Shown here: positions 27,436 to 35,358 of the stretch, in pieces
Numbering within the stretch: position 1 is the first letter of the stretch
Layout: each line of letters begins with the position of its first letter
Source of the DNA: Halarcobacter anaerophilus
GTDB taxonomy: Bacteria; Campylobacterota; Campylobacteria; Campylobacterales; Arcobacteraceae
Direction: 5' to 3'
Length of the DNA: 64,000 bases
Assembly (NCBI RefSeq): GCF_006459125.1
Contig: NZ_CP041070.1
Span: 2,108,001-2,172,000, forward strand
Position numbers and translations under genes: made by a program
Notes under the pieces: generated by a model
Told to the model about the DNA's origin: nothing
Databases searched by the model: none
The model's input: the letters and a program-made list of their open reading frames with translations, nothing else

Positions 27436-27876
27436 TTAAGCTTTATTAGAAGAGAGGGTAACTTTTTGAAGTAACCTCAACAACTGCTCCGCTTCCTCTT
27501 CTTCCAAATTTTCCGTAAGCTCTTTATTTACTTTTACGGCACATAAAATAAGTTTTTCCGTTAAAGCTGCTCCGCTTTGAGTAAGTACGATTTTCTTTTT
27601 TCTTTTATCATCGGTGCATTTTTTTCTTTGAAGGTAACCTTTTTTTTCTAATCTATCAATCAATCTTGTAATACTAGTTTCATCACCGTAAGTAAATTTC
27701 AATAACTCTTTTTGAGTGGTCACGTTATTCTTATATAAATTTATAAGAATACTAAACTGTAAATGGGTTAGATTATATGATTTTAATCTAATTTCCATCA
27801 ATCTTTTCGTATTAATAAATATGATGTTAAAGTGGTATCCGAAGGACTCTTCTAATTTAAATTCTTTTTTTTCCAT
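27436..27876 (-). CDS. MarR-family transcriptional regulator
   Basis: The 146-residue winged-helix protein follows the MarR pattern: an N-terminal dimerisation helix, HTH in VTTQKELLKFTYGDETSITR, wing DDKRKKKIVLTQSGAAL and a C-terminal helix. It is probably a repressor released by a small phenolic or electrophilic compound. It is divergent from the flavoprotein gene at 27975, and the 98-bp gap holds two strong palindromes that suit MarR dimers. Its end is 3 bp from the AraC gene end. Confidence 0.9.
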   Translation of the reverse strand: MEKKEFKLEESFGYHFNIIFINTKRLMEIRLKSYNLTHLQFSILINLYKNNVTTQKELLKFTYGDETSITRLIDRLEKKGYLQRKKCTDDKRKKKIVLTQSGAALTEKLILCAVKVNKELTENLEEEEAEQLLRLLQKVTLSSNKA

Positions 27877-27900
27877 TCCTTATTATATCATAATATATTA

Positions 27901-27921
27901 ATACTTGTCTTTAACAAGTAT
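27901..27921. promoter_or_regulatory. MarR-type palindrome 1
   Basis: ATACTTGT and ACAAGTAT (8-bp perfect arms, 5-bp spacer) lie 25 bp from the MarR start codon. It shares the ACTTG/CAAGT core with palindrome 2 and is well placed for autorepression. Confidence 0.65.
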
Positions 27922-27934
27922 TTAAGTTTCAAAC

Positions 27935-27963
27935 TATTATACTTGTCAAATGCAAGTATAATA
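27935..27963. promoter_or_regulatory. MarR-type palindrome 2, overlapping the flavoprotein promoter region
   Basis: TATTATACTTG (27935-27945) and CAAGTATAATA (27953-27963) form 11-bp perfect arms around a 7-bp spacer. The site ends at the ribosome-binding site of the gene at 27975, so a bound repressor would block transcription or initiation there. Confidence 0.7.
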
Positions 27964-27974
27964 AGGAATAGAAA

Positions 27975-28577
27975 ATGGAAAGATATAGTGTTATTATCAT
28001 CGGCGGCGGTGTTTCAGGTTTATCTTGTGCTATTACATTAGGATCTGCCGAAACAAAATTAGAAACTATCTCTGAGAATAAGATATTAGTTATCGACTCA
28101 GGAGAATCACACTTAAAAAAAGCTCAGTTATATAATGTAGCAGGAGTAGAAGAAGGAACAAAAGGTTTAGAACTTTTAAACTCTCTTTCAAAAAGAGCAG
28201 AAGCTTATAAAAATGTATCTATTTTAGATGATACCGTATTATCGGTTGAGGGAGAAAAAGATAATTTTACGGTAAAAACAGAGACTCATACATTTACTGC
28301 AAATATTGTGGTTTTTGCCAACGGTATGCAAACAATAGATGTTGAAGGTATCGGTGCACCTGTAGTAGATCATATTAGAGCACCTCGTCCGAAAATGCTT
28401 ATGATTGAAAATAATTACGGCGTTATTAGTGAAGGAAAATATGTTACGGGTTGTGCAGCAGGTGCTTCATCAATGTTTTCTACGGCTGCCGGTTACGGTG
28501 CACAAACGGCTACGGATATTATCAGTTCATGGATAGGTAAATATACCGTTATTCATGATGTACCGAAAAAAGATTAA
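27975..28577 (+). CDS. Short FAD/NAD(P)-binding oxidoreductase (thioredoxin-reductase-like)
   Basis: The 200-residue protein starts with a dinucleotide-binding motif, VIIIGGGVSGLSCAI. A second FAD segment, GKYVTGCAAGASSMFSTAAGYG, near the C-terminus resembles the GDxxG region of thioredoxin-reductase-like proteins. The NAD(P)-binding insert and the CxxC redox pair of true thioredoxin reductase are missing, so it is a single-domain flavoprotein. AAGGAA 6 nt before the ATG decides the start. It is followed by an SDR gene in the same unit, and both are likely controlled by the divergent MarR protein. Confidence 0.83.
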   Translation: MERYSVIIIGGGVSGLSCAITLGSAETKLETISENKILVIDSGESHLKKAQLYNVAGVEEGTKGLELLNSLSKRAEAYKNVSILDDTVLSVEGEKDNFTVKTETHTFTANIVVFANGMQTIDVEGIGAPVVDHIRAPRPKMLMIENNYGVISEGKYVTGCAAGASSMFSTAAGYGAQTATDIISSWIGKYTVIHDVPKKD

Positions 28578-28605
28578 CAAAAAATTTATTTTACAAGGAG
28601 TTATT

Positions 28606-29349
28606 ATGGAAAAAAAGAATGTTCTTATAACAGGTGGAGCAAGAGGAATCGGAGCAGCAGTTGCAAAAGAAGTTGCCAGAAAAGGATACAGAGTATTTAT
28701 AAATTACGTAAACAGCACTCAAGTTGCAAATGAGTTGGCTTCTGATATAAATTTAAACGGTGGAGAAGCTCATACTATTCAAACAGATGTTAGAGACGAT
28801 GCTCAAATCAAACAAATGTTTGATAAAATCGAAGTTGATTACGGAGGTGTTGATATTCTTGTTTCAAATGCAAATATGAATTTCGTACCTAAATCTTTTA
28901 TTGAACAAACATGGGCAGAGTTTTCTCAAAAATTAAATGATGAAATGCATGCAGCATATGTTTGTGCCCAACATGCGGCAACATCAATGATAGAAAAAAA
29001 ATTCGGTCGTATAGTTTTTATTTCTAGTACTTTATCGGAAGATCCTTTACCTAGTTTTATTGCTCACGGTTCGGCAAAAGGAGCATTGGACTCTTTTAAT
29101 AAATATCTGGCACAAGAGTTAGGACCTCATGGAATTACTACTAATATAGTAGCACCTGGATTAGTTTTAACAGATGCAACAAGTCAGGCACCCGATGAGT
29201 TTAAAGAGTTTATCAAATCAACAACTCCTACAGGAACAATTGCCCAACCTAAAGATATTGCAAATGCAGTAGCTTTTTTTATAAAAGATTCTAGCTCTCA
29301 TATTACTGGAACTTATCTTCCTGTATGCGGTGGAGCTTACCTCTCTTAA
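28606..29349 (+). CDS. Short-chain dehydrogenase/reductase with an altered active site
   Basis: ATG 28606 is chosen because AAGGAG stands 5 nt upstream; an in-frame start at 28555 would lie inside the previous gene. The 247-residue protein shows TGGARGIG for cofactor binding, a catalytic Ser region (VFISSTLS) and PG at the usual place (APGLVLTDAT). The active-site YxxxK appears as HGSAK (FIAHGSAKGAL): the catalytic Tyr is His. It resembles FabG-like ketoreductases, but normal catalysis is doubtful unless another Tyr takes over. It forms a unit with the flavoprotein and ends before a strong terminator. Confidence 0.85.
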   Translation: MEKKNVLITGGARGIGAAVAKEVARKGYRVFINYVNSTQVANELASDINLNGGEAHTIQTDVRDDAQIKQMFDKIEVDYGGVDILVSNANMNFVPKSFIEQTWAEFSQKLNDEMHAAYVCAQHAATSMIEKKFGRIVFISSTLSEDPLPSFIAHGSAKGALDSFNKYLAQELGPHGITTNIVAPGLVLTDATSQAPDEFKEFIKSTTPTGTIAQPKDIANAVAFFIKDSSSHITGTYLPVCGGAYLS

Positions 29350-29354
29350 AAAAA

Positions 29355-29398
29355 GGTATTTCAAGTATTTAAAAATACTTGAAATATCCATATTTTTT
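29355..29398. terminator. Bidirectional intrinsic terminator
   Basis: A stem of at least 12 bp (arms about 29357-29369 and 29373-29386, including TTTCAAGTATT and its complement) has seven T on the plus side (29392-29398) and seven A on the left (T on the minus strand). It sits between the convergent SDR (ends 29349) and aminotransferase (ends 29405) genes and should stop both transcripts. Confidence 0.8.
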
Positions 29399-29404
29399 TA
29401 GTTT

Positions 29405-30577
29405 TTAATGATTTGCTTTTATCAAATCTATGGCACTATGAAGTCTTTTTACTCCCTCTTGTAAAGTTTTCATAGGACAAGCGATATTTATTCTTATAAA
29501 ATTTTCTCCGTTTTTACCGTAAGTGATTCCCGAAGCAATACGCAGTCTCCCTAATTTTTTAATTTTTTGAGCCAATACTTCTGATTTGATATTTAATTTA
29601 GAACAATCAATCCAAAGCAAATATGTTGCTTCTAGTTTGATAACGTTTAATTCAGGTATATTCTTTTTTATATATTCAATAAAAAAATCTCTGTTTTTTT
29701 CTAAGTAAACTAAAAGTTCATCCAACCAATCATCTGCAAAAGTATAAGCACTTATCAAAGCTTCAATACCGAAAACATTTGGTTCGATTGCTTCATTTAT
29801 ATTTAAAGAACGATTGATTTTTTTCTTAAACTCTTGATTTGCCACTATTATATTTGATGTTTTCAAACCTGCAAGATTGAAAGTTTTACTAGGAGCTGTA
29901 CAGACAATAAAATTTTCTAAAAATTCTTTGCTTATAGAGATAATAGGAGTATATACAAAATCGCTGTATACGATATCTCTGTGTATATCATCGCTTACGA
30001 TAATAACATTGTTTTTAATACACAAATCTCCCATTTTTTTGAGTTCTTCTTTACTCCATACTCTTCCTACTGGATTATGAGGATTACACAAAATAAACAG
30101 TTTGACCTTTTCATCTTTGACTTTTTCTTCAAAATCCGAAAAATTTATCGAGTATGACTCTCCTTCATAAACTAATTCATTGCTTACTATTTCACATCCG
30201 TTATTTTTTATTGAACTGTTAAAATAGTTATAAACAGGCGTTTGAATCAGAACTTTATCCCCTGCTTTACAAAAAGCTTGAACAATTGCACTTAAAGAGG
30301 GAATAACTCCCACCGTAGGTTCAATCCACTCTTTTTCAATTTTAAAGCAGTGTCTGTTTTTCCACCAATTAATCTCTGCATCATAATATTTTTCAGGAAT
30401 ACTGCTATAACCGAAAACTCCGTGCAGAGTTCTTAATAATATACTATCTACAATGGGAGTAGCAACTTTAAAATCCATATCCGCAACCCACATAGGCAAA
30501 ACATCTTTGGGAGTTGTATCCCATTTATAACTGTTTGTATTTCTTCTATCTATAATTTTGTCAAAATTATATTTCAT
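29405..30577 (-). CDS. MalY/PatB-type PLP-dependent aminotransferase or cystathionine beta-lyase
   Basis: This 390-residue fold-type I PLP enzyme opens with RRNTNSYKWD and LPMWVADMDF, which is characteristic of MalY/PatB. Other landmarks are NPHNPVGRVW, the cofactor Asp in VSDDIHRDIVY, the PLP Lys in TAPSKTFNLAGLK and the C-terminal Arg in FIRINIACP. It probably cleaves the C-S bond of cystathionine or cysteine conjugates, which would suit detoxification of thiol adducts, or acts as an aminotransferase. AAGGTGA stands before the ATG. It follows the DUF3737 gene by 16 nt in one unit. Confidence 0.9.
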   Translation of the reverse strand: MKYNFDKIIDRRNTNSYKWDTTPKDVLPMWVADMDFKVATPIVDSILLRTLHGVFGYSSIPEKYYDAEINWWKNRHCFKIEKEWIEPTVGVIPSLSAIVQAFCKAGDKVLIQTPVYNYFNSSIKNNGCEIVSNELVYEGESYSINFSDFEEKVKDEKVKLFILCNPHNPVGRVWSKEELKKMGDLCIKNNVIIVSDDIHRDIVYSDFVYTPIISISKEFLENFIVCTAPSKTFNLAGLKTSNIIVANQEFKKKINRSLNINEAIEPNVFGIEALISAYTFADDWLDELLVYLEKNRDFFIEYIKKNIPELNVIKLEATYLLWIDCSKLNIKSEVLAQKIKKLGRLRIASGITYGKNGENFIRINIACPMKTLQEGVKRLHSAIDLIKANH

Positions 30578-30593
30578 CTATATCACCTTGTTT

Positions 30594-31466
30594 TTACTTC
30601 TTACTTATTTGTGTGACTATTTTTAAATTTTTTAAATCTACTTTTTCATCGTCAAGTATTAAATTTTTTATCTCTTTTGCTTCTATTGTGCCGCTAATTG
30701 GATTTTTTACGCTATGAATTGAAGTTGTTACTTGAGCATTTAAAGTAGAATATTCAAACGCCAAATCCGTATTAAGCATTTCGCAATTTTCCAAAATAAG
30801 ATTTTTGGCATAACACAAAGGTTGAGTACCTGCTATTTTGCAATTTACAAATTTTAAATTTTTTGAATACCAACCTAAATATTCTCCGTTTATTACTGAA
30901 TCGTAAACCGTAACATTTTCACTATTCCAAAAAGCATCTTTTGATTTTATTTCTATATTTTTAAGCTTCATATTTTTTGTATGTTGAAAAGAGTAGTTTC
31001 CGTCAAGAGTAAAGTTTTCAATATCAATATTACTGCTGTGAAAAAGCAAATAATCTCCTTTGAACTGCACATCTTTGATTTTTATATCTTCACAATCCCA
31101 TAAAGTTTCATTTGTATTAAAAGCTGTATTTTGTATGGTAATATTTTTTGCATCTCTAAATATTTTGGGAGAATCTACTTTACAGTTTTCTAAAACGACT
31201 TTGTTCGTATACCAAATACTTGCTCTAGCACCGTCATAAAAAAAACTGTCTTTGATATTTAGATTTTTATTATGCCAAAAAAGATATTTACTGGAAAATT
31301 TACAATTTTTTGCATTTATATTATTTCCAATTTTTACGGCAGACTCTCCACTTATAAACTCACAATCATCTAAGTGTAAAAACGAAGATTTAAATAGAGG
31401 TCTTTCCCCTTCAAATTTTTGTTTTTTTATATATTCATATCTTTTGTCAATATAATGATTCTTCAT
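30594..31466 (-). CDS. DUF3737-family repeat protein (beta-helix-like)
   Basis: The chosen start is ATG 31466; a GTG seven codons earlier is possible. The 290-residue protein consists of about a dozen short repeats rich in aromatic residues and asparagine (FWHNKNLNIKDSFF, LWDCEDIKIKDVQF, FQHTKNMKLKNIEI). This is the pattern of DUF3737 proteins and suggests a right-handed beta-helix. There is no signal peptide. The function is unknown; the repeated Trp/His/Asn positions may form a ligand surface. It is the first gene of the unit with the aminotransferase, downstream of an island box. Confidence 0.82.
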   Translation of the reverse strand: MKNHYIDKRYEYIKKQKFEGERPLFKSSFLHLDDCEFISGESAVKIGNNINAKNCKFSSKYLFWHNKNLNIKDSFFYDGARASIWYTNKVVLENCKVDSPKIFRDAKNITIQNTAFNTNETLWDCEDIKIKDVQFKGDYLLFHSSNIDIENFTLDGNYSFQHTKNMKLKNIEIKSKDAFWNSENVTVYDSVINGEYLGWYSKNLKFVNCKIAGTQPLCYAKNLILENCEMLNTDLAFEYSTLNAQVTTSIHSVKNPISGTIEAKEIKNLILDDEKVDLKNLKIVTQISKK

Positions 31467-31546
31467 ATTTTTTATATTACCTTTCACAAAACGCTTAGAT
31501 AAATCAATTTTAAAACTATATAAAAATGCCTAAATAAGCTTTTATT

Positions 31547-31611
31547 AGTATATAAAAAATATGAAATATGTAATAGAATAATAATCTAAATTAATTGCCT
31601 AATATTATGAA
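31547..31611 (-). promoter_or_regulatory. Island promoter 3: activator box plus -10, drives DUF3737-aminotransferase
   Basis: On the minus strand the box TTCATAATATTAGGCAA (31611-31595) ends 43 nt before the first base of TATACT (31552-31547), the same spacing as the other four. The predicted start near 31540 gives a leader of about 70 nt. A weaker TGCCTAAA copy at 31527 lies in the leader. Confidence 0.65.
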
Positions 31612-31628
31612 ATCAGAAATTTGATATT

Positions 31629-32624
31629 TTAAAACCAAACTTCTGAAATAAGTTCATAAGATTTTATTCTCTTTTCAGGATTATGTATCCAAGAATTTAT
31701 CATAATCTCATTGGCATCTGTTCTTTTTATAAGATTTTCTAAGCTTTTTTTGACAGTTTCAGGTGTTCCCCAGATAGATTCTCTTGTCTTATGTCTAATA
31801 CTTCTTTCTTCCCAATCTTCCCATAAACTACTCATATTTTCTGTAGGTTTAGGCACTAATTTATCTTCACCTCTATATAAATAAAGAAATTTTTGAAGTT
31901 CCGTTGTCGCTAAAAACTCTGCTTCTTCCTTTGTTTTTGCGCATACTGCATTTATACAAATCATCAAATATGGCTCTTTTAACTGTTTTGAAGCTTTAAA
32001 ATTTGCACGATAAATCTTTATCGCATCTTCCATTGCATCGGGAGCAAAATGTGAAGCAAAAGCAAAAGGCAAGCCTTCTTGTGCCGCTAATTTTGCACTG
32101 AATGTACTAGAACCCAAAAGCCAAAGGGGTATATCAAGATCATATCCTGGAACGGCTTTTATTCTTTTTTCATCTGCTTGGTCGGAGAAATAATATTGCA
32201 AATCTTTGAGCATCATAGGAAAATCAGAACCGTCGTTATTTATATCTCTTCTAAGTGCCATTGCAGTTTGTCTATCTGTCCCGGGAGCTCTTCCCAAACC
32301 TAAATCAATTCTATTTGGAAAAAGAGATTCTAATGTCCCAAATTGTTCGGCAATAACCAAAGGTGAATGATTAGGAAGCATAATTCCGCCCGAACCTAAT
32401 CTGATTTTATCCGTTTTTGATCCAATATAACTTAATATAACCGAAGTAGCGGCACTTGCAATACTGCTGAAATTATGGTGTTCGGCAACCCAATAGCGCT
32501 CAAAACCGAACTCTTCCACTGCTTTAGCCAATTTCGTACTATTTTTTATAGATTCAGAGATAGTAAAACCTTCTCCTATCGGAACTAAATCTAATACAGA
32601 TAAGGGTATCTTTTTATTATTCAT
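31629..32624 (-). CDS. Luciferase-like (LLM class) flavin-dependent oxidoreductase
   Basis: This 331-residue member of the bacterial luciferase-like family has the N-terminal strand LSVLDLVPIGEG, the motif FERYWVAEHHN, the flavin-region segment IRLGSGGIMLPNHSPLVIAEQFGTL (33-80) and DLGLGRAPGTD, typical of the MsnO8/YhbW group. It likely uses reduced FMN and oxygen to oxidise a small organic compound; the substrate is unknown. AGGAGA stands before the ATG. Its own promoter carries the island box. It is divergent from the Gfo/Idh gene. Confidence 0.9.
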   Translation of the reverse strand: MNNKKIPLSVLDLVPIGEGFTISESIKNSTKLAKAVEEFGFERYWVAEHHNFSSIASAATSVILSYIGSKTDKIRLGSGGIMLPNHSPLVIAEQFGTLESLFPNRIDLGLGRAPGTDRQTAMALRRDINNDGSDFPMMLKDLQYYFSDQADEKRIKAVPGYDLDIPLWLLGSSTFSAKLAAQEGLPFAFASHFAPDAMEDAIKIYRANFKASKQLKEPYLMICINAVCAKTKEEAEFLATTELQKFLYLYRGEDKLVPKPTENMSSLWEDWEERSIRHKTRESIWGTPETVKKSLENLIKRTDANEIMINSWIHNPEKRIKSYELISEVWF

Positions 32625-32646
32625 ATTTTCTCCTGCTTAAAACTTT

Positions 32647-32711
32647 AGTATACAAAAATATTTTCTAGTATAGTAGAACAAAATTATGAAAACATTGCCT
32701 AAAAATATAAG
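32647..32711 (-). promoter_or_regulatory. Island promoter 4: activator box plus -10, drives the luciferase-like gene
   Basis: On the minus strand the box CTTATATTTTTAGGCAA (32711-32695) ends 43 nt before the first base of TATACT (32652-32647). The predicted leader is about 15 nt. This is the most divergent of the five boxes in its left half. The rest of 32712-32915 is AT-rich, and I find no gene or box for the rightward Gfo/Idh gene. Confidence 0.6.
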
Positions 32712-32915
32712 ATGTAAAATTTTAGTTACTTTTATATAAATAGATATTTTTTATTCATCCTTACAGTAAAAAACAGAAAATTGTAGAATTAGACAAGTAC
32801 AATGGATTATCCTTCTATTAAAAATCAATAATATAATTTATAATAGTTTATAGAAATTTTATAAAATTCAAAATAATTAAAATCTATTTGACTTTTAAAT
32901 AATAAGGATATAAAA

Positions 32916-34004
32916 ATGAATAAAAATATTATAAAAGTAGGATTTATCGGATTAAATCCAGATAGTCATTGGGCAGCTATGGCTCATATGCCTGCACTTA
33001 AAGCTCTTGATAAAGATTTTGAAGTAGTAGGTGTAGCAAATTCAACTCTGCAAAGCGCTCAAAAAACAGCAAAAGCTTTTAACCTTCCTTACGCATTTGA
33101 AACTCCCCAAGATTTAATAAATTCTTCCGAAGTTGATCTTGTAGTAGTAACGGTAAAAGTTCCTTATCATTATGAATTTGTTAAAGCCGCACTTAAAGCA
33201 GGCAAACATATACATTGCGAATGGCCTTTGGGAAATGGACTAAAAGAAGCAGCAGAATTAGCAGAATTAGCAAAACAAAAAGGTGTCGTAAATAGTGTAG
33301 GAACTCAAATGAGAACTGCAGTTGAAGTTAAATATCTAAAAAAACTTGTTTCAGAAGGTTATTTAGGAGAGGTTTTATCTACTACTTTAGTTGCAGACGG
33401 AGGAAATTGGGGAGCAGAAACTATTGCCGATCTTGCATATCTTAGTGATAAGACAAAAGGAGCTACGATGCTAACTATCCCTTTTGGGCATACTTTAGCA
33501 GGAGTAAGAGAAGTTCTAGGGGAGATTTCCGATATTTCTGCAAGAATGATAAAAAGACGAGAAAACGTATATATAACAGATACAAAAAAAAGTATCCCAA
33601 ATAGTGTTGAAGATCAAATTATGGTTAACGGTATATTTAAAAGCGGTGCTGCTTTTTCTGCCCATTATAGAGGAGGATTATCGAAAGGAACAAACTTCTT
33701 ATGGGAAATTAACGGAACCAAAGGTGATATAAAAGTAACAGGAGATATAGGTCACGGTCAAATGACTCAATTACATATTTTAGGAGCACAAAACAGTGAT
33801 GAAAAGATGAAAGAACTTCTAGTACCGGAAGAGATGTATCTAGAAAAACCTGAAAATGTTATTCCCCGAAATGTTTTTGGAATTTATTCTTTAATTGCAA
33901 AAGATATAAAAGAAGGGACAAGAGAAGCACCGAGTTTTCAAGATGCAGTATCATTGCACAAATTGCTTGATGAAATTGAAAAATCATCAAACAATAAAAA
34001 ATAG
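32916..34004 (+). CDS. Gfo/Idh/MocA-family NAD(P)-binding protein with EWP in place of EKP
   Basis: The 362-residue protein has an N-terminal Rossmann domain (VGFIGLNPDSHWAAMAHMPAL) and a C-terminal alpha/beta substrate domain (GTQMRTAVEVKYLKKLV, LSKGTNFLWEINGTKGDI). The family motif EKP, whose Lys takes part in catalysis, reads EWPLG (CEWPLG, about residue 104). Gal80-type members also show Trp at this place, so the protein may bind rather than oxidise a sugar-like ligand, or use a different base. It is followed 24 nt later by an MFS transporter, perhaps for the same compound. Confidence 0.85.
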   Translation: MNKNIIKVGFIGLNPDSHWAAMAHMPALKALDKDFEVVGVANSTLQSAQKTAKAFNLPYAFETPQDLINSSEVDLVVVTVKVPYHYEFVKAALKAGKHIHCEWPLGNGLKEAAELAELAKQKGVVNSVGTQMRTAVEVKYLKKLVSEGYLGEVLSTTLVADGGNWGAETIADLAYLSDKTKGATMLTIPFGHTLAGVREVLGEISDISARMIKRRENVYITDTKKSIPNSVEDQIMVNGIFKSGAAFSAHYRGGLSKGTNFLWEINGTKGDIKVTGDIGHGQMTQLHILGAQNSDEKMKELLVPEEMYLEKPENVIPRNVFGIYSLIAKDIKEGTREAPSFQDAVSLHKLLDEIEKSSNNKK

Positions 34005-34028
34005 ATTAAAAACTCAAGGAGTAATAAC

Positions 34029-35222
34029 TTGCAAAAAATTAAAGTTAATTTAGGCTTTATAGCTGCTTCTCTTGCTTTTTTAGTGATTTTTGCCGCTTCT
34101 GCCACACCTATACCTTTATATGATATATATCGTAAAGCAGATGGTTTAAACTACAACGATCTTGCTCTTACTGCCGTCGTATATTTTATAGGAGCAATTA
34201 CGGCTCTGCTTATATTCGGACGAATATCAAACCATTTAGGAAGAAAACCCGTAATTTTTCTATGTTTTGCTCTTGCCGCTGTTTCTAGTATTATATTATT
34301 AGATGTAAGCAGTGCAACACCTCTTATTTTAGGAAGATTGTTATTGGGTTTAGCTTGCGGTTTGGCTTCAAGTGCAGTTGCCTCGTATATCGTAGATAAA
34401 GGCTCTTTTCTTCCTAACTGGGTACCCGCTGCCGTTGTTAGTAATTCTCCTATGGTCGGACTTACAATAGGTGCAGTCGTGTCAGGCAGTCTTGTTGAAT
34501 ATGCTCCTTATCCAAAAGAATTATGCTATTTTGTTGTTTTGGCAGCACTTGCAATTTGTACGGTTTTAATTACATTTAGTAAAGAAAGCGTTGAACAAAA
34601 ACCCGGTGTTATATCATCTTTGAAACCGAAATTTTCGCTGCCGCACGAAGATAAACGTTTATATCCTATTGCCGCTTGTACTTTTATAGCAACATGGGCA
34701 TTAGGCGGTTTTTACCAAGCTTACGGTCCTTCTATAGCCGTAAGCCAATTAGGCACGCACAGCACATTAATGGCAGCTATAGTATTTTCATCGTATTTGC
34801 TTCCTTGTGCCCTAGGAGGTCCTCTTACGGCAGGTTTTTCTCCTGCAAATGCCCAACGTTACGGAATGGTTGTTTATACCTTAGCCGTAATAGGTATTTT
34901 AATCTCTATTAAATTTTCTTTAATTGAAAGTTTTTTAATCACAAGTGCTTTTGCAGGAGCGGCACAAGGAGCCGTATTAACAGGAAGTATACGTTCTTTA
35001 CTGGCAGATATTTCAAGCCAAGAGAGAGCCGGAGTTTTATCTTTGATATATGCAACTTCATATGCAGGTGCAGCTATTCCAAGTTTTATTGCAGGACAAC
35101 TATCTCATTTTATGAATTTATTTCAAATTGCAGTTTTCTACGGTCTTTTAGCCGTTATTGCATGTATTATTACTCTTATGTTTGCCCGTAACCCAAAACA
35201 TGTAGAGATCAAAATTGATTAA
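34029..35222 (+). CDS. MFS transporter (DHA1-like exporter)
   Basis: The 397-residue inner-membrane protein has about 12 hydrophobic helices. A motif A-like loop, GRISNHLGRKPVI, lies between helices 2 and 3, and the short second copy is degenerate. The start is TTG 34029 with AAGGAG 8 nt upstream; no ATG fits. Drug/proton antiporters of this type export small molecules; the substrate is unknown. It pairs with the Gfo/Idh protein in a two-gene unit that lacks a visible island box. Confidence 0.87.
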   Translation: MQKIKVNLGFIAASLAFLVIFAASATPIPLYDIYRKADGLNYNDLALTAVVYFIGAITALLIFGRISNHLGRKPVIFLCFALAAVSSIILLDVSSATPLILGRLLLGLACGLASSAVASYIVDKGSFLPNWVPAAVVSNSPMVGLTIGAVVSGSLVEYAPYPKELCYFVVLAALAICTVLITFSKESVEQKPGVISSLKPKFSLPHEDKRLYPIAACTFIATWALGGFYQAYGPSIAVSQLGTHSTLMAAIVFSSYLLPCALGGPLTAGFSPANAQRYGMVVYTLAVIGILISIKFSLIESFLITSAFAGAAQGAVLTGSIRSLLADISSQERAGVLSLIYATSYAGAAIPSFIAGQLSHFMNLFQIAVFYGLLAVIACIITLMFARNPKHVEIKID

Positions 35223-35257
35223 AGTGATTTAGTTATTTACTACTTGGATTTTAGATA

Positions 35258-35322
35258 TTTATAGAATTAGGCAATAATCATAGAGTATTCTTCTACCGCT
35301 TTTAAAACTATTAAATTATAAT
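35258..35322 (+). promoter_or_regulatory. Island promoter 5: activator box plus -10, drives the seven-gene operon
   Basis: The box TTTATAGAATTAGGCAA (35258-35274) ends 43 nt before the first base of TATAAT (35317-35322). A second GAGTATT at 35283-35289 lies 21 bp after the related TAGAATT of the box, as at the AraC promoter. The predicted start is near 35329, about 30 nt before the first gene. Confidence 0.7.
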
Positions 35323-35358
35323 AAAATTATAAACAATCAAAAAAAGTGGGAAGTGAAA

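Noticed and set aside
28555-28605. Longer start for the SDR at 28555
   Set aside because: It would overlap the flavoprotein gene and lacks a ribosome-binding site, whereas ATG 28606 has AAGGAG at the right distance and begins the family's usual N-terminus.
32792-32800. GACAAGTAC before the Gfo/Idh gene as a MarR site
   Set aside because: Only one half of the palindrome is present; the other arm is missing.
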